Below are positions 27,427 through 35,697 of a stretch of 64,000 bases of DNA, one piece after another (positions within the stretch are counted from its first letter, which is position 1; every line of letters begins with the position of its first letter). This DNA comes from Halobacillus fulvus (GTDB taxonomy: Bacteria > Bacillota > Bacilli > Bacillales > Halobacillaceae): contig SCFO01000005.1 in the NCBI GenBank assembly GCA_004078665.1, forward strand, positions 146,130-210,129. The letters run 5' to 3'. A program made the position numbers and the translations under genes. The notes under the pieces are model-generated. The model was not told where the DNA came from and ran no database searches. It was given only the letters and a program-made list of their open reading frames with translations.

Positions 27427-28608
27427 TTAAAAGAAACCGACGGACTTTTCGAGAACTGGAGGCTCCACAAACACAATCCCCATCTCGTGATGCTCCCCTT
27501 CATACATCGCCCGCTGAACATAGCGTTTTTCCCCTGTCTCATCTCTTACTTCAAGCTTATTGAAGCCGCCATTGGCCTGTAAGGCTTCATAAAACTGTTG
27601 TTCCGTACGGGTCGGTCTGCCGTTGACCCGCTCGATCGTGTCACCGGGGATGAGTTCCAATTGAGCGGCAGGACTTCCGGGAATGATGCCGAGAATGCGA
27701 AGCCCGGAGTTTGTCGATGAAAAGAAAGGAGACCCTTCTTCCCTTAACCGGTGCCGGATATAAATCCATTCACGCCCGATCAGGCTGATTAAAAACGCTG
27801 CAACAACAAGTGAGGACCAAAATATACTGGCAATCGCGACAGCAAAGACGAGGCCTGCTAATAGAAACGTATGGCGTCCAATTGCTTTCCCTGCTTTTTC
27901 AGGCGTCTGCCCTTTGACCACCCATTCGAACCCCGTCACAAACGGGATAAGAATAAGTCCATAGCTCTCACCGCCAACGGAGAGCAGCGGCCACCATTCA
28001 GCAAATGGCTCAATGGCTCCGCCTGGTAAAAGCGTAAAAAACGGGATAACGATCATTTTTTTCGAACGATGCTGACCAATCCACATCCCCCGGCTCCCCT
28101 TACTCCGTTCCGGAAACGTCTGATCCGGCGAAGTACGAAGCAGAACAAAGGCTTCGACGAAGAGCATCAGGCTTAAAAGGATGGCAAGTACAGGTGGAGC
28201 GACGACCTCCGCTTTCTCCATCCACTGAAAATTCCCGTTTAAATAAGGCAAAGCGAAAAGAAAGAGCCCCGCGATCCCTATCGTATAAGCAGCTGAAATT
28301 CGCGTGAAATTTTTAAAAACGCTAAGCACGAGAAGGAGAACAGCTAGGCCCAATAGGAGAGGAACCGTCATGACGAGACCCCCAGCCACTGCAAGCAGGC
28401 TGGCGAACAGACCGCCAATCAATGAGACTCTCCACGTTCCCTTCCACTCCGAAAATACAGGAAAAAGCCGCATTCCAAACTGTTTCCGCTCTTGTTTGAT
28501 TCTTGCTCGGGATGCGAACCAGATCATGAGTAAGGCTATGTATAAAAATGGATATGTAAACATTCGTCCTATTCCCTCTAGGGATTCGTTCAGCCAAATT
28601 TCCAACAT
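27427..28608 (-). CDS. minJ: MinJ-like division-site topology protein (membrane PDZ)
   Basis: 393 residues: about seven or eight membrane helices over residues 15-290, then a cytosolic C-terminal PDZ domain (LGIIPGSPAAQLELIPGDTIERVNG). Size, topology and its place beside ctpB match B. subtilis MinJ, which bridges DivIVA and MinD at poles and septa. The swrA gene that follows in B. subtilis is absent. Confidence 0.87.
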   Translation of the reverse strand: MLEIWLNESLEGIGRMFTYPFLYIALLMIWFASRARIKQERKQFGMRLFPVFSEWKGTWRVSLIGGLFASLLAVAGGLVMTVPLLLGLAVLLLVLSVFKNFTRISAAYTIGIAGLFLFALPYLNGNFQWMEKAEVVAPPVLAILLSLMLFVEAFVLLRTSPDQTFPERSKGSRGMWIGQHRSKKMIVIPFFTLLPGGAIEPFAEWWPLLSVGGESYGLILIPFVTGFEWVVKGQTPEKAGKAIGRHTFLLAGLVFAVAIASIFWSSLVVAAFLISLIGREWIYIRHRLREEGSPFFSSTNSGLRILGIIPGSPAAQLELIPGDTIERVNGRPTRTEQQFYEALQANGGFNKLEVRDETGEKRYVQRAMYEGEHHEMGIVFVEPPVLEKSVGFF

Positions 28609-28677
28609 TCGATCTCTCCTTGTAATGACTTAATGATGTATAAATAGCTTATTCGCTTCCATCACCTTTGTAAGAAT

Positions 28678-28802
28678 GTGGAGGTACGGGAAATCACTCG
28701 CTTTCCATGGCGGACGCTGAGCTTCCTCGTCACTTCGCTCCTGCGGGATCTCAGCCTGTCCTATCTTCCCATAGGAGTCTCGCAATTTCCCGTACCACCT
28801 AC
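28678..28802 (+). repeat. Palindromic intergenic repeat, copy E (core only)
   Basis: Core of about 125 bp with outer arms GGAGGTACGGGAAAT / ATTTCCCGTACCACC. The GTTTCC-type terminal inverted repeats are not recognisable. Confidence 0.85.
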
Positions 28803-28973
28803 TTAATTAAGCATATGGAAAAACAACATAAATGTGTCTTAAGATGTAGTCATGAGAAACAGCTTACGGCTGAATTCTTTTAGCCTAAGGATACAAAGAC
28901 CCTCATAGGCAAAAAAACATTTGCACTTCTTACTAGTCCATTATAAAGCTTCATGCATCCAACAGCGATAGGT
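28803..28973. other. Remainder of minJ-ctpB gap, nothing seen
   Basis: AT-rich. No ORF with a ribosome binding site, no promoter that stands out, no RNA gene. Confidence 0.4.
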
Positions 28974-28974
28974 A

Positions 28975-29005
28975 GAAAAAACCCGCAGTCGGGAGACTGC
29001 GGATT
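28975..29005 (-). terminator. Terminator of ctpB
   Basis: Minus strand CCGCAGT / ACTGCGG with a CTCCCG loop, then TTTTTT. Confidence 0.9.
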
Positions 29006-29023
29006 TAATTCGTCATGTGGTTG

Positions 29024-30526
29024 CTATTCGAATAGAACATCCAATGCTTTTTGCATTTGGCGGTCGTTCTCTTCATTGCGTACCTTTTCAATGATTTGTT
29101 CTTCGATCTTGCCACCGGTTTCTTCATCGACTTCACCGGTTGTTTCAACGTCAGCGTCCGCTTGGAATTCCTCCACCGCTTCTTCTGTCTGTTCATCAAA
29201 GAATCCATCGGTACGGCCCGGATCATAGCCGAGACCTTCAAGCATCACCTGAATGTTTTTCACTTGATCACTATTGTCATTGAACTTAAGCGACTCTTCC
29301 ACTTCTACAGGGTTGGTGTAGAAGTATTCCGGCTGCTTCACTTCAACTGTCGGCTCTACACCTTCTTCATGAATCCAGTTACCGTCCGGTGTCAGCCACT
29401 TGAACAATGTCAGCTTAATTGTACTTCCGTCTTGAAGCGGAACCGCCTGCTGGACAGTTCCTTTTCCAAAGGTTTGCGTTCCGACGAGTTCATACCCTCC
29501 GGCTTCCTGCATCGTTGCAGCCAAGATTTCAGAGGCTGATGCGCTTCCTTCGTCCATCAATACAGTAATCGGGTAATCCTTTTGTTCTGAACGGTTGGAG
29601 AAGTAGCGGGATTTCTCTCCGTTACGATCTTCCACCTGAACAATCGGCTTCTCATCCGTAATAAACTCTTTCAAAATCTCCTGAACATCCGTGAACAATC
29701 CACCAGGGTTGCCGCGGACATCGATGACGAGACCTTCAATGTCTTCACTTTCAAGCTTCTCAAGTGCGTCATGAAATTCATCCGATGTTTTTTCTGAGAA
29801 CGATGTAATTTCGATGACCCCTGCTTTTTTACCGTCTACGGTTTTTGTATCGGAGTACACCGTTTCTAACGGAATGTCATCGCGTACGATATCGATATTG
29901 AGCGGGTCACTGACTCCCGGGCGATCGACTTGAAGGGTAACCTCTGTCCCTTTTTCTCCCCGGATCTTGAGCACCGCTTCATACAAGTCGAGTCCTTCCA
30001 CACTATTGCCATCGACCTTCAAAATCTGATCGTTCGGCTTCAGTCCTGCCTTTTCGGCTGGTGACCCTTTGATTGGAGCGACAATCGTCACTTTATCATT
30101 GACCATACTGACCTCGGCACCGATTCCTTGGAAAGAAGATTCGATCGACTGGTTGAACTGCTCCATCGTTTCCGGATCCATATAGACACTATAAGGATCT
30201 TCCAATGTGTCGAGCATGCCTTGAACAGCGCCTTCGATCAACTGCTGCTCGTCGACCTCTTCAACGTAATTTTCTTTAATGATGCTGAACGCTTGTTCAA
30301 CTTTTTCAAGCTCAGCGTCTCCGCCTGCCATTTGTTTAATAAATTCCATCTGCTCTTCCTCCGACAAGCTTCCAAACGTTTCGGCCCCTTCATCCGCATT
30401 CGCTAACCGTTCCGACTGCGAGTCTCCTCCGTTTGCAAAATATTCAATGCCTATATAAGAGCCGGCAGCTCCTAAAAGGACCGCAAGCGCCATGAGGAGC
30501 GCGATCACACGCGGTTTGACATTCAT
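29024..30526 (-). CDS. ctpB: C-terminal processing serine protease CtpB (S41)
   Basis: 500 residues. N-terminal membrane anchor (RVIALLMALAVLLGAAGSYIG), PDZ domain (about 110-190, SSFQGIGAEV to LKPNDQILKVDG), S41 catalytic domain with Ser in DEGSASASEI and Lys in TFGKGTVQ, and a C-terminal peptidoglycan-binding domain (LEGLGYDPGRTDGFFD). In B. subtilis CtpB cleaves SpoIVFA to trigger SigK activation in sporulation. Start 30526 is preferred over the GTG at 30535 because GAAGGGTG lies 7 bases upstream. It lies directly after ftsE, where ftsX would be expected first. Confidence 0.94.
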   Translation of the reverse strand: MNVKPRVIALLMALAVLLGAAGSYIGIEYFANGGDSQSERLANADEGAETFGSLSEEEQMEFIKQMAGGDAELEKVEQAFSIIKENYVEEVDEQQLIEGAVQGMLDTLEDPYSVYMDPETMEQFNQSIESSFQGIGAEVSMVNDKVTIVAPIKGSPAEKAGLKPNDQILKVDGNSVEGLDLYEAVLKIRGEKGTEVTLQVDRPGVSDPLNIDIVRDDIPLETVYSDTKTVDGKKAGVIEITSFSEKTSDEFHDALEKLESEDIEGLVIDVRGNPGGLFTDVQEILKEFITDEKPIVQVEDRNGEKSRYFSNRSEQKDYPITVLMDEGSASASEILAATMQEAGGYELVGTQTFGKGTVQQAVPLQDGSTIKLTLFKWLTPDGNWIHEEGVEPTVEVKQPEYFYTNPVEVEESLKFNDNSDQVKNIQVMLEGLGYDPGRTDGFFDEQTEEAVEEFQADADVETTGEVDEETGGKIEEQIIEKVRNEENDRQMQKALDVLFE

Positions 30527-30730
30527 CGCCTTCACCCTTCTGTTTTGAATTTCCTGTTGCCTCTATACTAGCAAAAAAGCCTGATGACCGTAAATGAATG
30601 ATTCCCAGTCATCATAGCCTATGCGACGCACAAATAAAGCATGTCCCGTCCAATTTTTTAAATCATTGTTATACCATTTTATTCTAGCATGGAAACGGTA
30701 CCTTTTTGCACCCTTTTTACAGAATCACGA

Positions 30731-30759
30731 AAAAAGACTGCCCCTCTGGACAGTCTTTA
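30731..30759 (-). terminator. Terminator directly after ftsE
   Basis: Minus strand AAAGACTG / CAGTCTTTTTT with a 10-base loop, starting a few bases after the ftsE stop. It closes the transcript where ftsX normally overlaps. Confidence 0.9.
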
Positions 30760-30762
30760 TGA

Positions 30763-31449
30763 TTAATATTCGTAGCCATATTCACCTTGTGCTTCGTCAC
30801 GGACGACCATACCGTCTTCGATTGCAATCACTCGCTTACGGATCGTGTTGACGATTTCCTGGCTGTGTGTCGCCATTAAAACCGTCGTACCCCCAGCATT
30901 GATTTCCTCTAAGATGTGCATGATCTCCCATGATGTATCAGGGTCAAGGTTTCCTGTCGGCTCATCGGCAATCAAAATTTTCGGGTGATTGACGATGGCA
31001 CGCGCGATTGATACACGCTGCTGTTCACCACCGGATAATTCGTCGGGAAGGAAGCGTGCCTTATTTTTCAGTCGAACTTGATCGAGTACATCCATGACGC
31101 GGCGGCGGATATTGTTCGGGTTTTCTTCGATGACCTCAAGCGCAAAGGCCACATTTTCATACACCGTCAAATTAGGAAGCAGGCGGAAGTCCTGATACAC
31201 TACACCGATTTGGCGGCGAAGCTTAGGAACTTTACGCTCTTTCATCGACGATGTATTGACATCGATGACGTTGACCTGTCCCTTTGTCGGTTTCTCTTCC
31301 CGGTAGATCAGCTTCGTGAACGTCGATTTCCCGGCACCACTCGGTCCGACAACATAAACGAATTCGCCAGTATCAATTTTAACGTCTAATCCATTAAGGG
31401 CCGTAACTCCATTCGGGTACGTCTTATATACCCCTTGCATATCTATCAT
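30763..31449 (-). CDS. ftsE: Cell division ATP-binding protein FtsE
   Basis: 228-residue ABC ATPase: Walker A GPSGAGKST (about 35-43), signature LSGGEQQR, Walker B ILIADEPTGNLDP, H-loop MATHSQE. The N-terminus MIDMQGVYKTYPNGVTALNG is characteristic of Gram-positive FtsE. FtsE works with the membrane protein FtsX to activate the cell wall hydrolase CwlO. No ftsX follows; a terminator and then ctpB do. Ribosome binding site AAGGTGATC is perfect. Confidence 0.95.
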   Translation of the reverse strand: MIDMQGVYKTYPNGVTALNGLDVKIDTGEFVYVVGPSGAGKSTFTKLIYREEKPTKGQVNVIDVNTSSMKERKVPKLRRQIGVVYQDFRLLPNLTVYENVAFALEVIEENPNNIRRRVMDVLDQVRLKNKARFLPDELSGGEQQRVSIARAIVNHPKILIADEPTGNLDPDTSWEIMHILEEINAGGTTVLMATHSQEIVNTIRKRVIAIEDGMVVRDEAQGEYGYEY

Positions 31450-31572
31450 ATGTTGATCACCTTAGTTTTAAGTTTAGTTGTGTCTCTAGCAAACATCATC
31501 ATTATAACATTGATCGACAATCTTTTTAGCCAAAAAATTATTACAATTACTTTTCAAAGGTAAATCGACATG

Positions 31573-31604
31573 AAAAAAGTCTGACCAGAGCGGGTCAGAC
31601 TTTC
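31573..31604 (-). terminator. Terminator of cccB
   Basis: Minus strand AAAGTCTGACC / GGTCAGACTTTTTT with a 6-base loop, between cccB and ftsE. Confidence 0.9.
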
Positions 31605-31618
31605 TTGTAAGTATTCCG

Positions 31619-32035
31619 TTATTCCATCGAGACTAACCAGTCAGCAATCGTCTGGGCATCTTCTTCAGAAACGCCTTCCTGTGCAGGCATTTGTCCCATT
31701 CCGTTCTGAATGATATCGACGATTTCATCAGCTGAATATTTGGATCCGACTCCTTGAAGGGCTGGACCGACGCCACCTTCCATGTCGCCACCGTGACAAC
31801 TAGCACAGTTGGCTTGGTAAGCCTGTTCAGCTGCTGCTGTGTCGACCTCACCACCGGAATCTTCGCCTTCTCCACCTTCATCCATACCATCTTCAGTGGA
31901 GCCATCCTCCATACCTTCATCTGCAGGCTCTTCTGTCGTACCGCCATCATCTGTTGCCCCATCATCACCGCCGCCTCCGCAGGCGCCGAGCACAAGAATC
32001 AGCACGAGAAAAAGCGCGCTAAGCCATTTTTTCAT
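31619..32035 (-). CDS. cccB: Cytochrome c551 lipoprotein
   Basis: 138 residues. Lipoprotein signal with lipobox LGAC (Cys about residue 19), a strongly acidic Gly/Asp/Glu linker (about 20-65), then a small class I cytochrome c with CASCH heme attachment and a distal Met in GMGQMPA. It carries electrons on the outer face of the membrane. In B. subtilis cccB also precedes ftsEX. The unusually acidic linker suits a halophile surface protein. Confidence 0.93.
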   Translation of the reverse strand: MKKWLSALFLVLILVLGACGGGGDDGATDDGGTTEEPADEGMEDGSTEDGMDEGGEGEDSGGEVDTAAAEQAYQANCASCHGGDMEGGVGPALQGVGSKYSADEIVDIIQNGMGQMPAQEGVSEEDAQTIADWLVSME

Positions 32036-32074
32036 CTCCCAACCTCCTTGCCAAAAGATATAGATAGTATATCC

Positions 32075-32953
32075 TTATCGAGAAGTCTTAAAACCTTCCC
32101 CGAGCACCTCTGTCGCGTTCATCGCCACTACAAATGCCCCCGGGTCAACCCTTTTCACCGTCTGGGTTAATCTAGTAAATTCATTTTGCTGGACGACACA
32201 CATGACGACTTTTCGCTCCTGTTCCGTATAACCGCCGGCACCACTCAACACGGTTACCCCACGGTCAATCCGTTCAAAGATCGCATCGCGCACATCATCG
32301 ACATCATCTGTAATGATCATCACGTTTTTCGAAGTATTCAACCCGACCTGAACAAAATCAATCGTCCGGCTCGTCACAAAAAGTCCGATCAAAGCGTAAA
32401 GCCCTTCCTCGACAGAGAAAACAAGAGCTGAAGTGAGCACAATCATCCCATCGAACAGCGCCACGCTGACGCCTAATGGCAAATGGGTGAACTTGTGTAG
32501 CACCTGAGCGGCGAGATCGATCCCACCAGTCGAAGCCCGTCCACGAAAAACGATCCCGAGACCAAGACCGACTCCCATTCCGCCGAAGATGGCTCCCAAC
32601 AGCGGATCAGGTGTTGCAGGATCCCAGTTGCTCGTCAGAATTACGAATAAAGGCAGTACCACTGTTCCTACAAACGATTTCACACCGAAATTTTTGCCAA
32701 GAATGACAAGCCCCATAATGAAGAGCGGGACGTTCAACACCCACTGGACAATCCCCGGCTCCCAGCCGAATACCCCTTTTGTAATCGTACTGATTCCAGC
32801 GACCCCGCCGGACGCAATATTATTCGGTAATAAAAAGACGTTAAATGCCATTGCAACAAAAAAGGATCCAATAATGACGAGTCCATATTCGATAATATGC
32901 CGCAGCAACGGCGGCATCGGTTCGCGTCTATATTTTTTAGCCATCATCATCAT
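32075..32953 (-). CDS. yvjA: YitT-family membrane protein (DUF161/DUF2179)
   Basis: 292 residues: five or six membrane helices (GLVIIGSFFVAMAFNVFLLP onward, with ASGGVAGIS and ASTGGIDLAAQ repeats) and a C-terminal DUF2179 domain (SKNVMIITDDVDDVRDAIF). Equivalent to yvjA, which sits beside cccB and prfB in B. subtilis. Function unknown. Four ATG codons run in a row; the first, at 32953, is 6 bases from AGGAG and is taken as start. Confidence 0.87.
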   Translation of the reverse strand: MMMMAKKYRREPMPPLLRHIIEYGLVIIGSFFVAMAFNVFLLPNNIASGGVAGISTITKGVFGWEPGIVQWVLNVPLFIMGLVILGKNFGVKSFVGTVVLPLFVILTSNWDPATPDPLLGAIFGGMGVGLGLGIVFRGRASTGGIDLAAQVLHKFTHLPLGVSVALFDGMIVLTSALVFSVEEGLYALIGLFVTSRTIDFVQVGLNTSKNVMIITDDVDDVRDAIFERIDRGVTVLSGAGGYTEQERKVVMCVVQQNEFTRLTQTVKRVDPGAFVVAMNATEVLGEGFKTSR

Positions 32954-33074
32954 GCTGCTCTCTCCTATCTGATATGTAAACCGATAGGAGTATAACACTC
33001 GGCATTTAAAGTGTAAATGAGAGCGAAATAACGTATTAACACGGTAAAGGATTTCTCATGTACAAGGCTTGTAT

Positions 33075-33108
33075 GAAAAAAGCGGCAGACCCTAAGTCCG
33101 CCGCTTTC
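33075..33108 (-). terminator. Terminator of gtaB
   Basis: Minus strand AAAGCGGC / GCCGCTTTTTT with a 13-base loop. Confidence 0.9.
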
Positions 33109-33110
33109 TG

Positions 33111-33992
33111 TTATGATTGGATTTTGTTTTCTTTTTCAATGATTTCTTCCATCAACCGAACGACATCTTCGCGCATTCCTTCCCGTTCCAATGCAAGTGC
33201 CAGCGTCGTTTTGATAAAACCGAGCTGATCACCGACATCATAACGATCCCCTTCGAACTCATAGCCGTAAACCGGCTGTTTTAGGTTCAGTCGTTCAATT
33301 GCGTCCGTCAGCTGTATTTCGCCACCTGCTCCTGTTTCCTGATTTCCAAGCAGATCAAGGATTTCCGGCGTAAACACATAACGGCCGATGATCGCTAAAT
33401 TGGAAGGCGCTTCATCAACAGGCGGTTTTTCAACAAAATGCTCGACCTGATATCTTCGCCCTTCCTGATTTTTCGGCGCGATGATCCCGTAACGATCGGT
33501 TTCTTCCTTAGGAACCTGCTTGACCCCGATGACAGAGGATTCGGTTTCATCGTATTGATTGATCAATTGCTTCAGACACGGTTCATCTGAGCGGACGATA
33601 TCGTCTCCGAGTAAGACAGCAAACGGTTCATTTCCGATAAATTTCCGAGCGCACCAGACGGCATGTCCCAGTCCCTTCGGCTCTTTTTGGCGGATGTAGT
33701 GGATGTCCACCTTGGCCGACTGCTTCACCTGATCGAGAAGGTCGTACTTCCCCTTTTTATACAGGTTGTCCTCAAGCTCAAACGCATGGTCAAAATGATC
33801 TTCAATGGCGCGCTTCCCTTTTCCTGTGACGATAATGATATCTTCAATGCCTGACTCGATCGCTTCTTCGACAATATATTGGATCGTCGGCTTGTCCACG
33901 ATCGGAAGCATTTCTTTCGGCATCGCTTTGGTAGCCGGGAGGAACCTTGTCCCCAATCCGGCTGCTGGAATAATCGCCTTTTTCACTTTCAC
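33111..33992 (-). CDS. gtaB: UTP-glucose-1-phosphate uridylyltransferase
   Basis: 293 residues. Nucleotide-binding start [26 protein letters not shown], then VVEKPP-type motif HFVEKPP and the sugar-site QLTDAI. It makes UDP-glucose for glycolipid anchors and wall teichoic acid glucosylation. The GTG at 33992 gives [12 protein letters not shown], the usual family start, with AAGGCGG 8 bases upstream; a GTG at 34001 is too close. Its own terminator makes it monocistronic. Confidence 0.94.
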   Translation of the reverse strand: MKVKKAIIPAAGLGTRFLPATKAMPKEMLPIVDKPTIQYIVEEAIESGIEDIIIVTGKGKRAIEDHFDHAFELEDNLYKKGKYDLLDQVKQSAKVDIHYIRQKEPKGLGHAVWCARKFIGNEPFAVLLGDDIVRSDEPCLKQLINQYDETESSVIGVKQVPKEETDRYGIIAPKNQEGRRYQVEHFVEKPPVDEAPSNLAIIGRYVFTPEILDLLGNQETGAGGEIQLTDAIERLNLKQPVYGYEFEGDRYDVGDQLGFIKTTLALALEREGMREDVVRLMEEIIEKENKIQS

Positions 33993-34104
33993 TTCATCCA
34001 CCGCCTTGTTATGTATTTTCCTACATCATAGCAAAAAGGGGGAGAAAGAGACAGCAGAAACTGGAATATCATAGAAAACAGCTTCAAATGGTGTGTTTTT
34101 GAAC

Positions 34105-34272
34105 GTTTCCGTTTTTAAACCAGAGCTTGGAGGGTCGGGAAATAGCTGGCTTTCCATGGCGGGCGCTGAGCTTCCTCGGAGCAAGGCTCCTGCGGGATCT
34201 CAGCCTGCCCCTCTCTTGCCATAGGAGTCTCGCCATTTCCCTCCCCTCCTACTAGAATAGGAGAATGGAAAC
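34105..34272 (+). repeat. Palindromic intergenic repeat, copy F
   Basis: 168 bp, ends GTTTCCGTT / AATGGAAAC. Central hairpin GGAGC/GCTCC identical to copy A; outer arms GGAGGGTCGGGAAA / TTTCCCTCCCCTCC have partly lost pairing. Confidence 0.88.
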
Positions 34273-34370
34273 CCAACATTAAGAGCTAGGTATCGAGACA
34301 GCAGATAAGTTTGTTTACTGTCTCTCTGAATGTACTGACACTAAAGAAAGACTCTCCAATATAAGATTAT

Positions 34371-34450
34371 CAGGGGCTAGAGGAGACCCAGGAAGGCGAT
34401 ACGCCGGTCCGCCGCAGGAAAGCGAGCCGTTTCCCAATCACCCCTTCTCT
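34371..34450 (-). repeat. Decayed repeat fragment
   Basis: CAGGAAAGCGAGCCGTTTCCC near 34415-34436 resembles the GGAAAGCGAG...TTTC end of inverted copies, but the rest is not alignable by eye. It may be a relic of the family. The rest of 34273-34490 shows nothing else. Confidence 0.4.
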
Positions 34451-34491
34451 CACTTAAATCAAAAACCCTTTTCAGCAATAGTACTAAAAGT

Positions 34492-34520
34492 AAAAAGACC
34501 CTCACAATGTGAGAGTCTTG
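34492..34520 (-). terminator. Terminator of prfB
   Basis: Minus strand AGACTCTCAC / GTGAGGGTCT with a 3-base loop, then TTTTT. Confidence 0.9.
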
Positions 34521-34523
34521 GTA

Positions 34524-35628
34524 TTAAGCGTCCATTTGGGAGCGTAGATAGGAGTCGATGAACTTGTCGAGCTCACCGTCCATCACGGCCTGTGTATTTC
34601 CATTTTCCGTATTCGTACGGTGGTCTTTTACCATAGAGTACGGGTGGAATACGTAGGAGCGGATTTGGCTTCCCCATCCGATTTCTTTTTGTTCTCCGCG
34701 AATGTCGTCAAGCTGCTGTTGTTGACGCTCAATTTCAAGCTGGTAAAGCTTTGCCTTCAGCATCTTCATCGCTTGTTCACGGTTTTTGATTTGAGAACGT
34801 TCGGACTGGCACGTCACGACGGTGTTTGTCGGCAGGTGCGTAATACGGACCGCTGAATCGGTCGTGTTGACGTGCTGCCCGCCGGCACCGCTCGAACGGT
34901 ACGTATCGATCTTCAAGTCTTCTGTCCGTACATCGATTTCGACTTCATCGTTGAACTCCGGCATCACTTCGCATGAAACGAACGACGTGTGTCGACGTCC
35001 GGAAGAATCGAAAGGAGAAATACGGACGAGACGGTGGACGCCTTTTTCCGCTTTCAAATATCCGTACGCGTTGTGACCTTTGATCAACAAGGTTACACTC
35101 TTCACGCCGGCTTCTTCCCCTGGAAGATAATCCATCGTTTCGACTTTGAATCCTCGTTTCTCAGCCCAGCGCGTGTACATGCGCAGAAGCATACTTGCCC
35201 AGTCCTGAGATTCTGTTCCGCCGGCACCCGGGTGAAGCTCAAGGATAGCGTTATTCTTGTCATATGGCTCGCTTAGAAGGATGTTCAGCTCATATTCGTT
35301 GAGAGCTTTTCTTAAGCCCTTGATCTGCTCTTCGAGATCGGTCCGAAGATCTTCGTCATCTTCTTCTTTGACAAGCTCATAGGACACTTCAAGGTTTTCG
35401 TGCGTTTCTTCATGTTCTTCAAGCGTATGCACAAGCCCCTTCAACGCGTTCACTTCATCGATGACTTTCTGGGCGGTCTGTTGGTCATCCCAGAAGCCTG
35501 GCTCCGTCATTTCTTCTTCTAGTTCGGCAATGCGGGTCTTCTTATGATCGACGTCAAAGAGACCCCCTAAAGTCCGCTAATTTTTCAGCTGTATTGTCAA
35601 GTTCGTGGCGAATTTCGGCCATATCCAT
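34524..35628 (-). CDS. prfB: Peptide chain release factor 2, with programmed +1 frameshift
   Basis: 367 residues when the frameshift is included. The first frame starts at ATG 35628 ([12 protein letters not shown], with AAAGGAG 8 bases upstream) and meets UGA at 35554-35556 after CUU; translation slips +1 and continues [20 protein letters not shown] to the end at 34524. Later hallmarks are the peptidyl-hydrolase GGQ loop ([10 protein letters not shown]) and the RF2 stop-recognition SPF (ISPFDSSG). RF2 ends translation at UGA and UAA and limits its own synthesis through this site. It follows secA. Confidence 0.97.
35554..35568 (-). promoter_or_regulatory. RF2 programmed +1 frameshift site
   Basis: Minus strand AGGGGG (35563-35568), three bases, then CTT TGA with C following. 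This is the standard layout: an internal Shine-Dalgarno, a CUU slippery codon and the UGA stop read slowly when RF2 is scarce. Confidence 0.96.
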
Positions 35629-35655
35629 CTTGATCACTCCTTTGATTTTCTCTAA

Positions 35656-35694
35656 ACACAAGGGAAGACACCCTCTGATCGAGAGTGCCTCAGT
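35656..35694 (-). terminator. Weak hairpin between secA and prfB
   Basis: Minus strand AAGGGACTGAGGCACTCTC pairs imperfectly with GAGGGTGTCTTCCCTT, followed by GTGTTTAG. It may be a partial terminator; secA and prfB are co-oriented. Confidence 0.4.
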
Positions 35695-35697
35695 CCC

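Noticed and set aside
31633-31995. 120-codon ORF overlapping cccB in another frame
   Set aside because: It is a shadow created by the biased Gly/Asp/Glu linker codons of cccB.
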